DNA of 64,000 bases from JAFGRU01 sp963665915 (GCA_963665915.2 CAXXSG010000013.1:558001-622000), one strand, 5' to 3'. Shown: positions 1 through 9,408, counted from the stretch's first letter. The notes: generated by a model not told the origin, from the sequence alone. Numbers and translations: made by a program.

Positions 1-1
1 A

Positions 2-637
2 TATGACGTCACTCTCGTCGGGGGGGATACCTGTAGCTCGCCCGGGCCCTTGGTGATCTCGGTGACGGTGGAAGGGAGCGTGGCGCAAGCAAGCTATGTG
101 GCGCGCAGGGGGGCCCGGCCCGGGGACGCCATCTATGTGTCCGGTACACTCGGCGACAGCGCCCTGGCACTGCATCTTCTCCGTAAAGGCGGAAACCCCG
201 ATCCCTTTCTTCTGGACCGGCATAACAATCCTTCTGCCAGGACAATTCTCGGTGCGGCCCTGGCTTATGAAGGTATTCCCACGGCCATGATTGATCTTTC
301 TGATGGATTGCTGGCCGACCTTGGCCATATTCTCGAATGTTCCGCTGTCGGAGCCCTGGTGGACGAAAAGCGGTTGCCACTTTCCTCCCCCTTTCGAGCC
401 GAACATAGGGTGTCTCCGACGCTCATTCAACTGGCGCTGGCCGGCGGAGAAGACTATGAACTCCTCTTTACCGTTCCCCCGGAAAAAGAGGGAAAACTGC
501 CCCGGATCTCAGAGTCGACGAGCCTTTCTCTGACCCGGGTCGGAACGATTACGGAAGAAAAAAGGGAACTGGTTGTCGAGGATTCCGACGGCCATTCATA
601 CACACCATCCCGTGGTGGTTTCAACCATTTTGGTTAA
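2..637 (+). CDS. thiL: Thiamine-monophosphate kinase, C-terminal part
   Basis: ThiL phosphorylates thiamine monophosphate to thiamine diphosphate with ATP, the last step of cofactor synthesis in the cytoplasm. The frame is open from base 2, so the gene begins before the window; about 211 codons are present and roughly the first third of a usual 320-residue ThiL is missing. The visible part starts at the LVGGDT motif and then shows DLSDGLLADL and GGEDYELLFT, which are ATP- and substrate-site motifs of this AIR-synthase-like fold. An ATG at 50 lies inside the conserved domain and is not the true start. Identity is firm. Confidence 0.93.
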   Translation, partial: YDVTLVGGDTCSSPGPLVISVTVEGSVAQASYVARRGARPGDAIYVSGTLGDSALALHLLRKGGNPDPFLLDRHNNPSARTILGAALAYEGIPTAMIDLSDGLLADLGHILECSAVGALVDEKRLPLSSPFRAEHRVSPTLIQLALAGGEDYELLFTVPPEKEGKLPRISESTSLSLTRVGTITEEKRELVVEDSDGHSYTPSRGGFNHFG

Positions 638-963
638 TTCTAGCCAAAATCTCCTATGAGGGTCTTTTTTTGTCATGAGGTTCAGGCATTAAAAGCCCAA
701 GCCTTTCTCAAGCCTGTTTAAAAAACAAAGTTCACTATTTATTTCAGCAGGTTAAGTTGTCATTAGTCGTTTGGACTGATGTTTGCTATTACCTCCATAA
801 TACTTGGAATCAAAGCCGGATCAGTGCTTTTTGCGATGAATGGGCTATCGGGGGAGGGGGGGGAGCTCTTGTCCCGGCTCTCGCTTGAAAAGGACTTTTT
901 TAAGCAAAATTTTGAAAACTCGTAATTTTTCCAAATAGGTTTGAGGTCCATGAGGAGACGCAC
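638..963. other. Intergenic region before the chemotaxis cluster
   Basis: 326 bases between thiL and the chemoreceptor gene. It contains T-rich and A-rich tracts but I see no convincing hairpin terminator, RNA gene or sigma-54/sigma-28 promoter consensus. An open frame on the minus strand that runs through it into the receptor gene is a shadow. Confidence 0.5.
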
Positions 964-2265
964 ATGAGGGTTGATATTGCCTATAAGTTTATTTCCGGGT
1001 TCATAATTGTCGTAGGCTCGATTGTCGGGGTCGGTTTCCTGGTGCCTTTTTTGGGAATCGCGGAACAGTGGCAACAACTCTTCACCACTGGGGTAGCCAT
1101 GCTGACGGGCCTCGTTCTGGGCTGGTTTTTCTCCAAGACTTTCACCACCAATATTCGTCTTCTCAAAAGCGCGGCGGAACGTCTCAGTCACGGAGACCTC
1201 TCCCAGCCGATCGAACTGCCGCCGACATTTTTTCAGGATGAAACACACGATCTTGCCAACTCGTTGAACTCTATGATGATTAGCCTCGAAGAGCTGGCCG
1301 GGTGTATTCAGAGTACCTCTGACGAAGTGGCCGGTTCGGCCCTTCAGTTGACGGCGACATCCGAGCAGATGACGGCCTCGGCATTGGAAGTGGCCAGTGC
1401 CTCCGAGCACATCAGTTGCGGAGCGGAAACACAGGCCCAGATGGTGGAACAATGTTCCCAGCTCATCAAGGAAATGGCTGTTTCAACAGAGTTTATCGCT
1501 CACTCGGCGATTCAGGCGGCCAGCGTCGCCAGTGGCTCTGCTCAAAACGCCCAGCAGGGAGGCGAGGTTGCGCAAGCCAACATGGCAAAAATGAAAGAAG
1601 TTCTGGCTGAGGTCGAAAAGAACAATTTGCAGATCCTCTCATTTGGTGAAAAAGTCCAGAAAATTGGAACGATCATTGAGGTTATTACAAATATTGCGCA
1701 GAAAACCAATTTGTTATCCCTCAACGCCTCCATCGAGGCGGTCCGGGCCGGGGAATATGGACGTGGCTTTGCCATTGTGGCGGAAGAAATCGGCAAGCTT
1801 TCCGATTCAACCGGTGAATCTGCAGGTCAGATTTCGAGGCTGATTGAAAGCATTCGTGAGGAAAACCAGAAAGTCCAGGATTCCCTGAAGGAAAGCATCA
1901 TGAAAATGAACCTTGGACGAAATGCCTTTGACGGGGTCAACAAGTCTTTTAATGAAATTATCCAGGCCGCACTGGAAACCAAGAGCCAATCCGATACGAT
2001 TTCGGGTCTTTCAGAAAACCAGACCTCTCTTGCGGAAAGAATAGTACAGACCGTCGAGGAAATATCCAAGGTGACCACGGAAAATGCTTCCGCGACGGTT
2101 GAGGTCTCCTCAGCGGCGGAAGAACAGTCGGCTTCAATGCAGGAAATGGCTAATTCTGCTGTTACGCTTTCCAAAACCTCCGAGGAACTCCTCCAGGTGG
2201 TGAGCCGTTTTCAACTGAGCCATGTTGTTGAAAAGGAGGCCGTCGGTGAAAGTGCTGACTTTTAA
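964..2265 (+). CDS. Methyl-accepting chemotaxis protein with minimal sensory part
   Basis: A chemoreceptor of 433 residues that should signal to the CheW and CheA encoded directly downstream. Two membrane segments (about residues 7-30 and 38-56) are separated by a loop of fewer than ten residues, so there is no periplasmic ligand domain. A HAMP-like segment follows (about 57-115), then a long coiled coil whose hairpin tip is the classic NLLSLNASIEAVRAGE stretch at residues 249-264. No C-terminal CheR-tethering pentapeptide is visible (it ends ESADF). The ATG follows a GAGGAG ribosome site. The lack of a sensor domain suggests it senses membrane or internal state, or a partner protein; that is inference. 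Confidence 0.9.
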   Translation: MRVDIAYKFISGFIIVVGSIVGVGFLVPFLGIAEQWQQLFTTGVAMLTGLVLGWFFSKTFTTNIRLLKSAAERLSHGDLSQPIELPPTFFQDETHDLANSLNSMMISLEELAGCIQSTSDEVAGSALQLTATSEQMTASALEVASASEHISCGAETQAQMVEQCSQLIKEMAVSTEFIAHSAIQAASVASGSAQNAQQGGEVAQANMAKMKEVLAEVEKNNLQILSFGEKVQKIGTIIEVITNIAQKTNLLSLNASIEAVRAGEYGRGFAIVAEEIGKLSDSTGESAGQISRLIESIREENQKVQDSLKESIMKMNLGRNAFDGVNKSFNEIIQAALETKSQSDTISGLSENQTSLAERIVQTVEEISKVTTENASATVEVSSAAEEQSASMQEMANSAVTLSKTSEELLQVVSRFQLSHVVEKEAVGESADF

Positions 2266-2812
2266 TATCGGGACTGAGGCTTTTGCGCTGGATATCACAA
2301 AAATTCAGAAAGTAGTCGAGTCTCCCAAGTTGAATCCGATCCCTCTGGCGCCGTCTTTTTTCAGAGGGGCCATAAATTTTCATAACCGTATCATCCCGGT
2401 TTTGGATATGGCCGCCTACCTGAGAATGTCCAGTCAGGTACAGGACGCCAGAGTTATTGTGCTGGATCCGGGACAAGCCAATCTGGGCCTTTCGGTCAGC
2501 TCGATAGGAAGTTTTTCCGACCTGGAAGAAGCTCAAACCTTGCAGGCGATGTCGAACTCCGCTGTGGCTACCGTTTCTCGCCTCGTCAACTCAAAAAATG
2601 AAAGACTAGTCCATATTCTGGATCCTGCTCATCTCAAAAAAAGCCTGGGTTCTGATATGGCTTCCAAATGCGAAACGGTCGGAGCTTTTTCAGAACCAAT
2701 TCATTTTGAAGCGAGCCATGAGAACCGGCAGGATCCTTCGGATGAAGTAGCCATGCCGTTAGCCTCACCGGTTTTTTCACTTTCCTCCAAGCCTAAAACC
2801 AGTAGCCGATGA
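2246..2812 (+). CDS. cheW: CheW-like chemotaxis coupling protein
   Basis: CheW couples receptors to the CheA kinase in the chemosensory array. The protein starts KVLTFNIGTEAFALDI, the usual first strand of the CheW SH3-like fold, and continues through a second subdomain (LDPGQANLGLSVSSIG). I chose GTG at 2246 because AAAGGAGG lies six bases before it; an in-frame ATG at 2222 lacks such a site. The start lies inside the receptor gene, which ends at 2265, so the two are translationally linked. The 188-residue product carries a tail of about 40 residues beyond the usual CheW length, of unknown role. Confidence 0.88.
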   Translation: MKVLTFNIGTEAFALDITKIQKVVESPKLNPIPLAPSFFRGAINFHNRIIPVLDMAAYLRMSSQVQDARVIVLDPGQANLGLSVSSIGSFSDLEEAQTLQAMSNSAVATVSRLVNSKNERLVHILDPAHLKKSLGSDMASKCETVGAFSEPIHFEASHENRQDPSDEVAMPLASPVFSLSSKPKTSSR

Positions 2813-2836
2813 GTTTCGGACCCGAGGTTTGATCTC

Positions 2837-4723
2837 ATGGACATGACCAAATACCAGGAGCTTTTCTTTGCCGAGTCCAGAGAACACCTTCGTAACATGA
2901 ACAGTCTGTTGCTGGAAATGGAAAACAACGCTTTTGACGCTGAAAAAATGGGTCAACTTTTCCGCGCAGCCCATTCAATTAAAGGCATGGCTGCGACCAT
3001 GGGTTTTTCCCGCACCGCCAAGTTGGCTCACCACCTTGAAGACAGGCTCTCAACCCTGCAAAAAAAAGAAGAACTGGTGCCACATGTGGTCGAAAAGCTT
3101 CTGGAGGGGATCGAACTTCTCGAAGACCTGATTAATGACCTGGAAGCAAAAGAAGAAGAAAGGGAAATCGAATCATTTCTTCAGAATTCTGTCAATGAAG
3201 AAGCTGGAAGTGCCTCGGAAATCTCGCAGGAAAGTTTCCCGCAAAAAAATCAGCCGGCGCAACCTGCCAGGCCATCAAAGACCATCACTCTCCATATCCA
3301 TCTGAAAAAAGAATATGCCTCACCTGTTGCGGCCGTTGAATTGATTACCTTGAAGCTGGGGTCGGTTGCTGAATTGATCTCCTCCGATTTCTCCGAGGAT
3401 TCAGAGCTCCGACTATTGAAGATTCTGCTCCAGACCGGTCTTTCAGCAGATGTTTTGCGAAAGATCGTCGGGAAGATCCAGGGCGTTGAAAGCGTGGTTT
3501 TCCCCTTTGCCATTTCAAATCAGAAAACCGAAGCAAAACCGCCCGGCCCGCTACCAAAATCCGTTCGCATGTCAACTGAAGTGCTGGATTATCTCAACAA
3601 TATTACGGGAGAATTGATTACCACACGTCACCGCCTGGAAGCAGCCTCCGAAGTCCGTCCGGACCCTGGACTGGAAGAAAGCCTGGCGGAACTTTCCCGG
3701 CAGATTGCCGATCTTCAGCATCATGTTCGAAAAATCAGAATGATGCCGCTGGAGCATATCACCATCTCACTTCCCCGCTTTGTCAGGGACCTGGGCAAGG
3801 AAACCGGAAAGGCTATCCAGCTGGAAATGGAAGGGGAAAATGTTGAACTCGACCGGGCTATCCTGGAGGCTCTGGCCGACCCCCTTCTGCATTTGATTCG
3901 AAACGCTGTTGATCACGGTATTGAAAAAGAAGGGACTGTTTTCATTACCGCTAATCGGGAGCAGGATCATGTTATCCTGAACGTCAGGGATAACGGAAAA
4001 GGAATCGATGTTGAAACGGTGCGGGAAAAAATAACTCGCATGAACCTTCTCCCCGACTCTAAAATATCCGGCCTCTCTCAAAACGATACTTTGCAGATGA
4101 TCTGTCACCCGGGCTTTTCCACAGCTCCACGGGTAACCAAGGTTTCCGGACGGGGCGTCGGGATGGACATTGTAAAGTCCGCGGTCAACAATCTCGGAGG
4201 ACGTCTGGAGATTAAATCCGAAACCGGGAGGGGGACGGAAATGATTCTCAAGATCCCTCTTCATGTGGCAATTATCCATGTTCTGCTCGTTGAAACCGGG
4301 CAACATACCGTCGGCATCCCGATAACACAGGTCTTAAGTACTCTGGAAATCAAAGCCCAGGATCTATTGAATCCCGGAAATCGCCCGATTGTTGATCTGA
4401 CCCGTCATTCCAAGGATGCTGAAGAGGTCGAGAATGAAACCGCACCTGTCGTTTTCCTGGGGGAACTTCTTGACTTTGAAAAACCGCAAAACGGGGAAAA
4501 CATCCAACTGGTATTGGCTGAATGCGGAGGCCGAAAAGTAGGTATCGGGGTTGATAAACTGATCGGGAAAAAAGAGGTTTTCGTCAAATCCCTTGGCTTT
4601 CCCCTGCAGGAAGTCCCGGGACTGAGTGGAGCCACCATACTGGGTGATGGAAAAGTGTTTTTTATTCTCGACATTCAAAGCTTGCTGCAACGCCATCCGA
4701 TTCCGGATATGGTCGCCAACTGA
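2837..4723 (+). CDS. cheA: Chemotaxis histidine kinase CheA
   Basis: CheA autophosphorylates on a histidine and passes phosphate to a response regulator. Domains in order: HPt with the phosphoacceptor H46 in AAHSIKGMAATMG; an alpha/beta segment at about 150-230 in the place of the P2 regulator-binding domain; the dimerisation helices (about 245-310); the HATPase with N box LIRNAVDHG (about 354), G1 DNGKGID (about 385) and G2 GRGVGMD (about 439); and a C-terminal CheW-like domain (about 478-610). The length of 628 residues is normal. It lies 24 bp after cheW. No cheY, cheB or cheR is present nearby, so those partners must lie elsewhere. Confidence 0.93.
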   Translation: MDMTKYQELFFAESREHLRNMNSLLLEMENNAFDAEKMGQLFRAAHSIKGMAATMGFSRTAKLAHHLEDRLSTLQKKEELVPHVVEKLLEGIELLEDLINDLEAKEEEREIESFLQNSVNEEAGSASEISQESFPQKNQPAQPARPSKTITLHIHLKKEYASPVAAVELITLKLGSVAELISSDFSEDSELRLLKILLQTGLSADVLRKIVGKIQGVESVVFPFAISNQKTEAKPPGPLPKSVRMSTEVLDYLNNITGELITTRHRLEAASEVRPDPGLEESLAELSRQIADLQHHVRKIRMMPLEHITISLPRFVRDLGKETGKAIQLEMEGENVELDRAILEALADPLLHLIRNAVDHGIEKEGTVFITANREQDHVILNVRDNGKGIDVETVREKITRMNLLPDSKISGLSQNDTLQMICHPGFSTAPRVTKVSGRGVGMDIVKSAVNNLGGRLEIKSETGRGTEMILKIPLHVAIIHVLLVETGQHTVGIPITQVLSTLEIKAQDLLNPGNRPIVDLTRHSKDAEEVENETAPVVFLGELLDFEKPQNGENIQLVLAECGGRKVGIGVDKLIGKKEVFVKSLGFPLQEVPGLSGATILGDGKVFFILDIQSLLQRHPIPDMVAN

Positions 4724-4850
4724 TTTCCTTTATATCTCCTTCATTTGTATTTTTTCCTTGCAATCTGCCCCCTGAAATCTCGAAAATTAGTAAGACATGC
4801 TTTTTTGGTATTAATTTGTTTTCTCTAGCAACTAATTTGGGGGTTTTTCC

Positions 4851-5618
4851 ATGGCTCGTTTCTGTTTGCGAGTTTTATTTTTTGTTCTTATTTGCCCTTT
4901 GGGACTTTCCGCTGCGGAACAGGATCAAATCGCCTTAAAGGAGGTGGTCAGCGCTCTGGAAAATCCGTTTAAGGTACGTTCCGGCTCCTTGCCGGCCATT
5001 TTCGATTTCAAATTGAATTTCATTCAGGAGTCTGAAGTGGTCTCCCTCGGACAGACACAGGTGGCCCGGGGACAGGCCACTTTCAAATTTTTACCGGTCT
5101 CGGGAAAAGATCGGGTGTCCCCTCTTTTTCGTTGGGAATACCAGAAGCCTGATGAGCAGTTGATCGTCTCTGATGGGCGGACCATCTGGTTTTTTCTTCC
5201 GGAAAACCAGCAGGCTATCAAATCTGAAGCCAGCAAAGCACTGGCGACGGAAGAAGGCAATAATCCGTTAATTTTCCTCACCAACCTCGGGGAGTTATCG
5301 AGCTTTTTTGAAATCCGCTGGTTTCGGGATGAGCAACAGCAGGAAGATGACTACCTTCTGGAGCTAATCCCTCTCGAAAAGAGTCCGCTCATCAAAACCA
5401 TTATTCTCGGTGTTCGCAAAGAAGCTGTAACAGGGGGTAATGCCAATCTTATCTTTCCCATCCGCTTTCTGTTATTGACCAATATTAACAATGATAAAAC
5501 GCGCATTGGATTTCTCAAAGCCGAAGTTAACCAGAAGCCTTCCGAGGCAATCTTTCAGTTTTCACCGCCCGAGGGGACGGATATCCTGACGCCCGAGGAA
5601 CTTCAACAGGCTTTTTAG
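4851..5618 (+). CDS. LolA-like outer-membrane lipoprotein carrier
   Basis: A predicted periplasmic protein of 255 residues with a signal peptide (about residues 1-21, cut near LSAAEQ). The body resembles LolA, which ferries lipoproteins from the LolCDE complex to the outer membrane: an N-terminal FDFKLNFIQES strand, then the FRWEYQKPDEQLIVSDG stretch typical of the half-barrel, and a C-terminal NQKPSEAIFQFSPPEGTD segment close to the LolA family end. It is a little longer than E. coli LolA (about 200 residues). A G-rich stretch before the ATG may serve as ribosome site. Assignment to the LolA superfamily is good; whether it is the sole LolA is not known. Confidence 0.75.
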   Translation: MARFCLRVLFFVLICPLGLSAAEQDQIALKEVVSALENPFKVRSGSLPAIFDFKLNFIQESEVVSLGQTQVARGQATFKFLPVSGKDRVSPLFRWEYQKPDEQLIVSDGRTIWFFLPENQQAIKSEASKALATEEGNNPLIFLTNLGELSSFFEIRWFRDEQQQEDDYLLELIPLEKSPLIKTIILGVRKEAVTGGNANLIFPIRFLLLTNINNDKTRIGFLKAEVNQKPSEAIFQFSPPEGTDILTPEELQQAF

Positions 5619-5779
5619 TCAACAGGTTGTTTTAATTAGCCTTTTCTTTGCATTTGTAATATGCTATACCCGCTCTTCGATAGTCATGGGGCGCATGTTG
5701 GTTACAAGCCAACAGCCCGGAGCTTTTTCAGGTTTTAAATTTAATGGCCTTTTTTCAGGGCGAACCCGGAAGGAATCCT

Positions 5780-7117
5780 TTGCAAAAATCAAAAGTATGT
5801 CTCATCAGTCTCGGTTGCCCGAAAAACCTTGTTGATTCCGAAATCATGCTTGGTCATCTTCCCGAAGATCGGTATGAAATAGTTACCGATGAAAAACAGG
5901 CCCACATCATCATTGTTAATACCTGTGCTTTTATCAAGGAAGCTAAAGAAGAGTCGGTCGAAACCATTCTCGAAGCGGCGGGTTATAAAACGACGGGAAA
6001 ATGCCGCCTTCTGGTTGTGGCCGGCTGCCTTCCCCGGCGCTATGAAGCAGAGCTGGTTCGGGAGCTTCCGGAAGTCGACATCTTGCTCGGAACCAATGAG
6101 GCCCCTCTGATTGCGCAACTGTTGGAGCAGCACCAGGCTACCGGAAAGCTGGTGAAGGCGGTTGGTGAGCCGACGTTTCTTTACGATCACCGGACGGCGC
6201 GGGTAAAATCTTCGCCTCATTACTCCGCTTACGTCAAAATTTCCGAAGGTTGTATCAACAATTGTTCATACTGTGTGATCCCCCGCTTGCGGGGAACCCT
6301 TCGCTCCAGAACTATCAGCTCGGTTGTCGAGGAAGTGAAAAACCTGACTCGTAGTGGTGTCAAGGAGATCAACCTCATCGGTCAGGATATTACCGGTTTC
6401 GGTAAGAATGACGGCAAGCAGACCCTTGAGGAACTGTTACGGGAGTTGGTAAAAATTAAGGATCTGCACTGGCTGCGTCTTTTATATGCCCATCCGGCCG
6501 GGGTAAGCGACGAGCTGATCAAAATCATGGCCGGAGAAGAAAAAATCTGCAATTACCTCGACATTCCCCTGCAGCATGTTGACGATACGATTCTCGAACA
6601 GATGAACCGTGGGGTGAACGAGCGACAGATAAGGGTTCTGCTTACAAAAATTCGCCAACATATTCCGGATGTTACCCTTCGGTCCTCATTTATTGTCGGT
6701 TTTCCCGGCGAGACGGAAGAACAGTTTGGCCAGCTCCTTACCTTTGTCAAGGAGGGTTTTTTCGAACGTGTCGGAGTCTTCAAGTATTCTCGGGAGGAGG
6801 GTACCCCGGCCGGAAGTATGGAAAATCAGATTCCGCCCAGGGTGAAGAAAAACCGTCATGAAAAACTGCTGAAAGCCCAGAAACGTGTTTCCTTTAAAAA
6901 AAACCGTGCCCTGATCGGCCGCATCGAGCCGGTTCTGGTGGAAGGCTACAGTGAAGAGACCGAGCTTCTCCTCAAGGGCCGGAGTATCGGCCAGGCCCCC
7001 GACATCGACGGGCAGGTTTACATTACGACCGGCCATGCGGAAGTCGGAGACATTGTGAGCCTGAAAATAACCGACTCCTCCGACTATGATCTCATCGGGG
7101 AAATTGTCGAGGCATAG
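5780..7117 (+). CDS. rimO: Ribosomal protein S12 methylthiotransferase RimO
   Basis: RimO is a radical SAM enzyme with two iron-sulfur clusters that methylthiolates an aspartate of ribosomal protein S12. The N-terminal UPF0004 domain shows VCLISLGCPKNLVDSE, NTCAF and AGCLPRRY, supplying the three cysteines of the auxiliary cluster. The radical SAM motif is SEGCINNCSYCVIPR (C-x3-C-x2-C), and a TRAM domain ends the protein. The SLGCPKNLVDSE wording separates RimO from MiaB. I favour TTG at 5780 with GGAAGGA just upstream; ATG at 5744 is in frame but lacks a ribosome site and adds 12 residues with no family counterpart. The stop overlaps the next start. Confidence 0.93.
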   Translation: MQKSKVCLISLGCPKNLVDSEIMLGHLPEDRYEIVTDEKQAHIIIVNTCAFIKEAKEESVETILEAAGYKTTGKCRLLVVAGCLPRRYEAELVRELPEVDILLGTNEAPLIAQLLEQHQATGKLVKAVGEPTFLYDHRTARVKSSPHYSAYVKISEGCINNCSYCVIPRLRGTLRSRTISSVVEEVKNLTRSGVKEINLIGQDITGFGKNDGKQTLEELLRELVKIKDLHWLRLLYAHPAGVSDELIKIMAGEEKICNYLDIPLQHVDDTILEQMNRGVNERQIRVLLTKIRQHIPDVTLRSSFIVGFPGETEEQFGQLLTFVKEGFFERVGVFKYSREEGTPAGSMENQIPPRVKKNRHEKLLKAQKRVSFKKNRALIGRIEPVLVEGYSEETELLLKGRSIGQAPDIDGQVYITTGHAEVGDIVSLKITDSSDYDLIGEIVEA

Positions 7118-8118
7118 TGCTTCCTTTCAATCGTCCTATCATCATTTTCCTTTTTCTGCTTGTGCTGGCCATTTTCGGTCTCAGGCAATGTCCTTTCGAT
7201 AAACCGGAGGTTGTCCAGAAGAGCCAGATCATTATGGACACCGTTGTCCAGATCACCGCTTTTGGAGAGGATCATTCGAAAACGACTTCGGCGGTAATTG
7301 CGGCTTTTGCGGAAATGAAACGGATTGAGAAATTGACCAGTTTCTATCTGGAGGGGAGTGATGTGCGGCGCCTTGCCGATGTTGCCGGCACCGAAGTTTC
7401 TCCGGAGGTCGTCCTAATTGTTACTCTCGGCTTGAAGGTGTCTCAAGCCAGTAGAGGGGCTTTTGACATGACCCTGGGCAATCTTAAATCTTTGTGGGGG
7501 ATAGAAACCGATGAGCCGCAAGTCCCCGCTCCTGAAAATATCCAGGCGGCGCTCAAAGGAACCGGTCTGGAAGCCCTGAAAGTTGTCGGCGACCGGATAG
7601 AAAAAAAAGAGGCCGGGACAAAGGTCGACCTGGGTGGAATTGCCAAAGGATATGCCATTGACCGTGCGGTCGGAATTCTGGAGCAGAATGGCATCCGCCA
7701 CGCGGCCGTCAATGCCGGCGGCGACATACGGCTTCTGGGCGACCGTCAGGGAAAGCCCTGGAGGATTGCCATTCAGGACCCGCGCAGCCACAACCGCTTT
7801 GTGGCCAAGTTGTTTCTGAGGGATATTTCAGTGGTCACATCCGGAGATTATGAGCGTTTTTTCGAAAAAGACGGTAAGCGTTATCATCACCTTTTTGATC
7901 CGCGTAACGGCTACCCTTCCAGTAAAAGCCGCAGTGTCACGGTGCTCGCTGAAAATGCCGCGCTGGCCGATGCTCTGGCCACCGCAGCTTTCGTCCTTGG
8001 GCCGGAAGAAGGGATCTCTTTATTAATGAGGTTTCCTTCCGCCGAAGGGATGATAATCGGTGCGGATGGAGAACCCGCCACAACTCCGGGTTTTGATAAG
8101 GTTGTGGAGTGGCAGTGA
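7117..8118 (+). CDS. apbE: FAD:protein FMN transferase (ApbE)
   Basis: ApbE attaches FMN covalently to threonine of Rnf/Nqr-type and related flavoproteins at the outer face of the inner membrane. The N terminus is a hydrophobic signal or anchor (IIIFLFLLVLAIFGL). Then come MDTVVQITAFG, a DMTLGNLKSLWG stretch, DLGGIAKGYAIDRAV and NAGGDIRLLG, the FAD- and metal-binding motifs, and the late HHLFDPRNGYP motif. It starts with GTG overlapping the rimO stop by one base and is followed by two membrane genes in overlapping frames, so the four genes look like one operon. Confidence 0.92.
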   Translation: MLPFNRPIIIFLFLLVLAIFGLRQCPFDKPEVVQKSQIIMDTVVQITAFGEDHSKTTSAVIAAFAEMKRIEKLTSFYLEGSDVRRLADVAGTEVSPEVVLIVTLGLKVSQASRGAFDMTLGNLKSLWGIETDEPQVPAPENIQAALKGTGLEALKVVGDRIEKKEAGTKVDLGGIAKGYAIDRAVGILEQNGIRHAAVNAGGDIRLLGDRQGKPWRIAIQDPRSHNRFVAKLFLRDISVVTSGDYERFFEKDGKRYHHLFDPRNGYPSSKSRSVTVLAENAALADALATAAFVLGPEEGISLLMRFPSAEGMIIGADGEPATTPGFDKVVEWQ

Positions 8119-8504
8119 AGAGCCTACTTGCGCGGATGACTTTTCTGGACTGGCTCATCGTCCTGTCTATTTTGGCAGGAGTGGGCTTTTCTTTTTTTCA
8201 GGCAAGCCAGAAAAAAGCCGGCAATCTGGTGATCGTGGAGCAGGACGGAAAGGTCCTTTTCTCAGCGCCTCTGGACAGTTCCAGGGAAGAGACCTTTACG
8301 GGTCCGGTGGGTGAGACTGTTATGGTGATCCGCAACCGGGAGGTTTTTATCAGCCATTCGGACTGTCCCAGAAAAATCTGCATGGGGATGGGGCATATTC
8401 GCAGAAGCGGGGATGTCATCGCCTGTGTCCCCAACCATATACTGATTCGTGTTGCAGGGGAAGAAAAGGGAGATGACCGAGAATACGATATCCTCAGCCG
8501 CTGA
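8109..8504 (+). CDS. NusG domain II-containing membrane-anchored protein
   Basis: A 131-residue protein with one N-terminal membrane helix (FLDWLIVLSILAGVGFSFF) and a NusG-II fold exported behind it. Two cysteines sit in the SHSDCPRKICMGMGHI stretch and a third in VIACVPNHILIRV, a pattern seen in NusG-II proteins encoded next to apbE and Gx transporter genes. The exact role is unknown; the context suggests redox or flavin-enzyme maturation at the membrane. The start is GTG at 8109 or 8115, overlapping the apbE end, which points to coupling. Confidence 0.82.
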   Translation: MAVKSLLARMTFLDWLIVLSILAGVGFSFFQASQKKAGNLVIVEQDGKVLFSAPLDSSREETFTGPVGETVMVIRNREVFISHSDCPRKICMGMGHIRRSGDVIACVPNHILIRVAGEEKGDDREYDILSR

Positions 8505-9060
8505 AACAGCGGACCTGGAGACCATCCGCAGGCAGATATTTCTCGCTCTGTTTATCGCTCTGGCGGTGGCCCTGCATACCCTCGAGGCCCTTCTGCCCTC
8601 TCCCGTTCTCGGTTTGCGCCTCGGATTTGCCAACATTCTGGCATTGACAGCACTTTTTCTCTATGGTGTTCGCGCAGCCTGGGTTGTCATCCTGGCGCGA
8701 ATTTTTATCGGCTCTCTGCTTCTGGGAAACCTGTTTTCTCCGGGTTTTCTCCTGTCCCTGTCGGGCGGAACCGTTGCCATGCTTATGATGAGCGGTTCAA
8801 AAGCCTTTTTCGGGCGCTTCATCAGTCCGATCGGGGTATCCGTGTTGGGCGCTGTTGGCCATATCGCCGGTCAGCTTTTCGTGGCCTGGCTGATCCTTGT
8901 CCGCCATGACGGGCTCTGGAATCTGTTCCCGGTTTTCATGCTTTTCGCCATTGCTACCGGGCTTGTAAATGGCTGGGCCACCGTACTCCTGTTGGACACC
9001 CTGAAAAAACACCCGGCTTTCCGCCTGGCCGGCGAGAAACGGCCGACATCTCCTGCCTAA
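8473..9060 (+). CDS. Gx transporter family protein (HepA-like membrane protein)
   Basis: An integral membrane protein of about 195 residues with five or six helices after a short cytoplasmic N terminus. The segment LGLRLGFANILALTALFLYG is typical of the Gx transporter family, also called heptaprenyl diphosphate synthase component I, which resembles ECF-type substrate-binding proteins. The substrate is unknown. I use ATG at 8473, preceded by AAAAGGGAG, instead of GTG at 8449; either way it overlaps the NusG-II gene. In related genomes it travels with ApbE, as here. Confidence 0.8.
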   Translation: MTENTISSAAETADLETIRRQIFLALFIALAVALHTLEALLPSPVLGLRLGFANILALTALFLYGVRAAWVVILARIFIGSLLLGNLFSPGFLLSLSGGTVAMLMMSGSKAFFGRFISPIGVSVLGAVGHIAGQLFVAWLILVRHDGLWNLFPVFMLFAIATGLVNGWATVLLLDTLKKHPAFRLAGEKRPTSPA

Positions 9061-9408
9061 CCCTGTTTATTCATGAAGCCTTCTACTACAACCGTCAATT
9101 GCACGCCATCTTTAGGAAACTATCGAACTTGGGAAGGAACCTACTGTGAAACCGATAAATCGGGCCATATTTCCGCAAATTATCGGCAAATTATCGGCAA
9201 ATAGTCCACTATTCGCTCTCAAAATTGTGAAAATCTATCCTCGATTTCCCATTTTCTCGTTACGATTCCCCCCGTCCGACAGTTTCCTGGTCGTGCTCGT
9301 TCCTTGCTCTTCGACGTACTGCCAGTACGCCTGCAGAGGTCGTCACTGTGCTTGGCTTGATCTGACGCACACTTACCGGTTTCGCGACGAAGCCTCATGA
9401 GCAAACCC
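9061..9408. repeat. Family A dispersed repeat, copy 1, split by family B
   Basis: This copy shares its left arm (TATTCATGAAG, then CAACCG) and right arm (TTGCTCTTCGACGTA, then CAGTACGCCTGCAGAG) with the copies at 12556-12735 and 56004-56175. The arms are imperfect inverted repeats of each other around TATTCATGA. The copy is interrupted at 9111-9291 by a second repeat, family B. It lies between the Gx transporter and hslO genes, which converge on it, and stops just before the hslO stop codon. Confidence 0.75.
9111..9291. repeat. Family B dispersed repeat, copy 1, inside family A
   Basis: About 180 bp beginning TTTAGG and ending near the CCGTCCGACAG segment. It matches 57857-58020 over almost its full length, sharing stretches such as TAAATCGGGCCATA, CTATTCGCTCTCAAA and ACGATTCCCC. 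This copy has an extra direct duplication of CAAATTATCGG. Because family A resumes after it, B appears to have entered A as a unit. Confidence 0.75.

Noticed and set aside
763..1452. 229-codon minus-strand frame over the chemoreceptor start
   Set aside because: Composition is odd (rich in Arg, His and Cys) and it overlaps the clear receptor gene; no ribosome site.
5620..5743. A tRNA-like stretch before rimO (GTTGGTTACAAGCCAAC)
   Set aside because: It forms one small stem, but the acceptor, D and T arms of a tRNA cannot be built around it.
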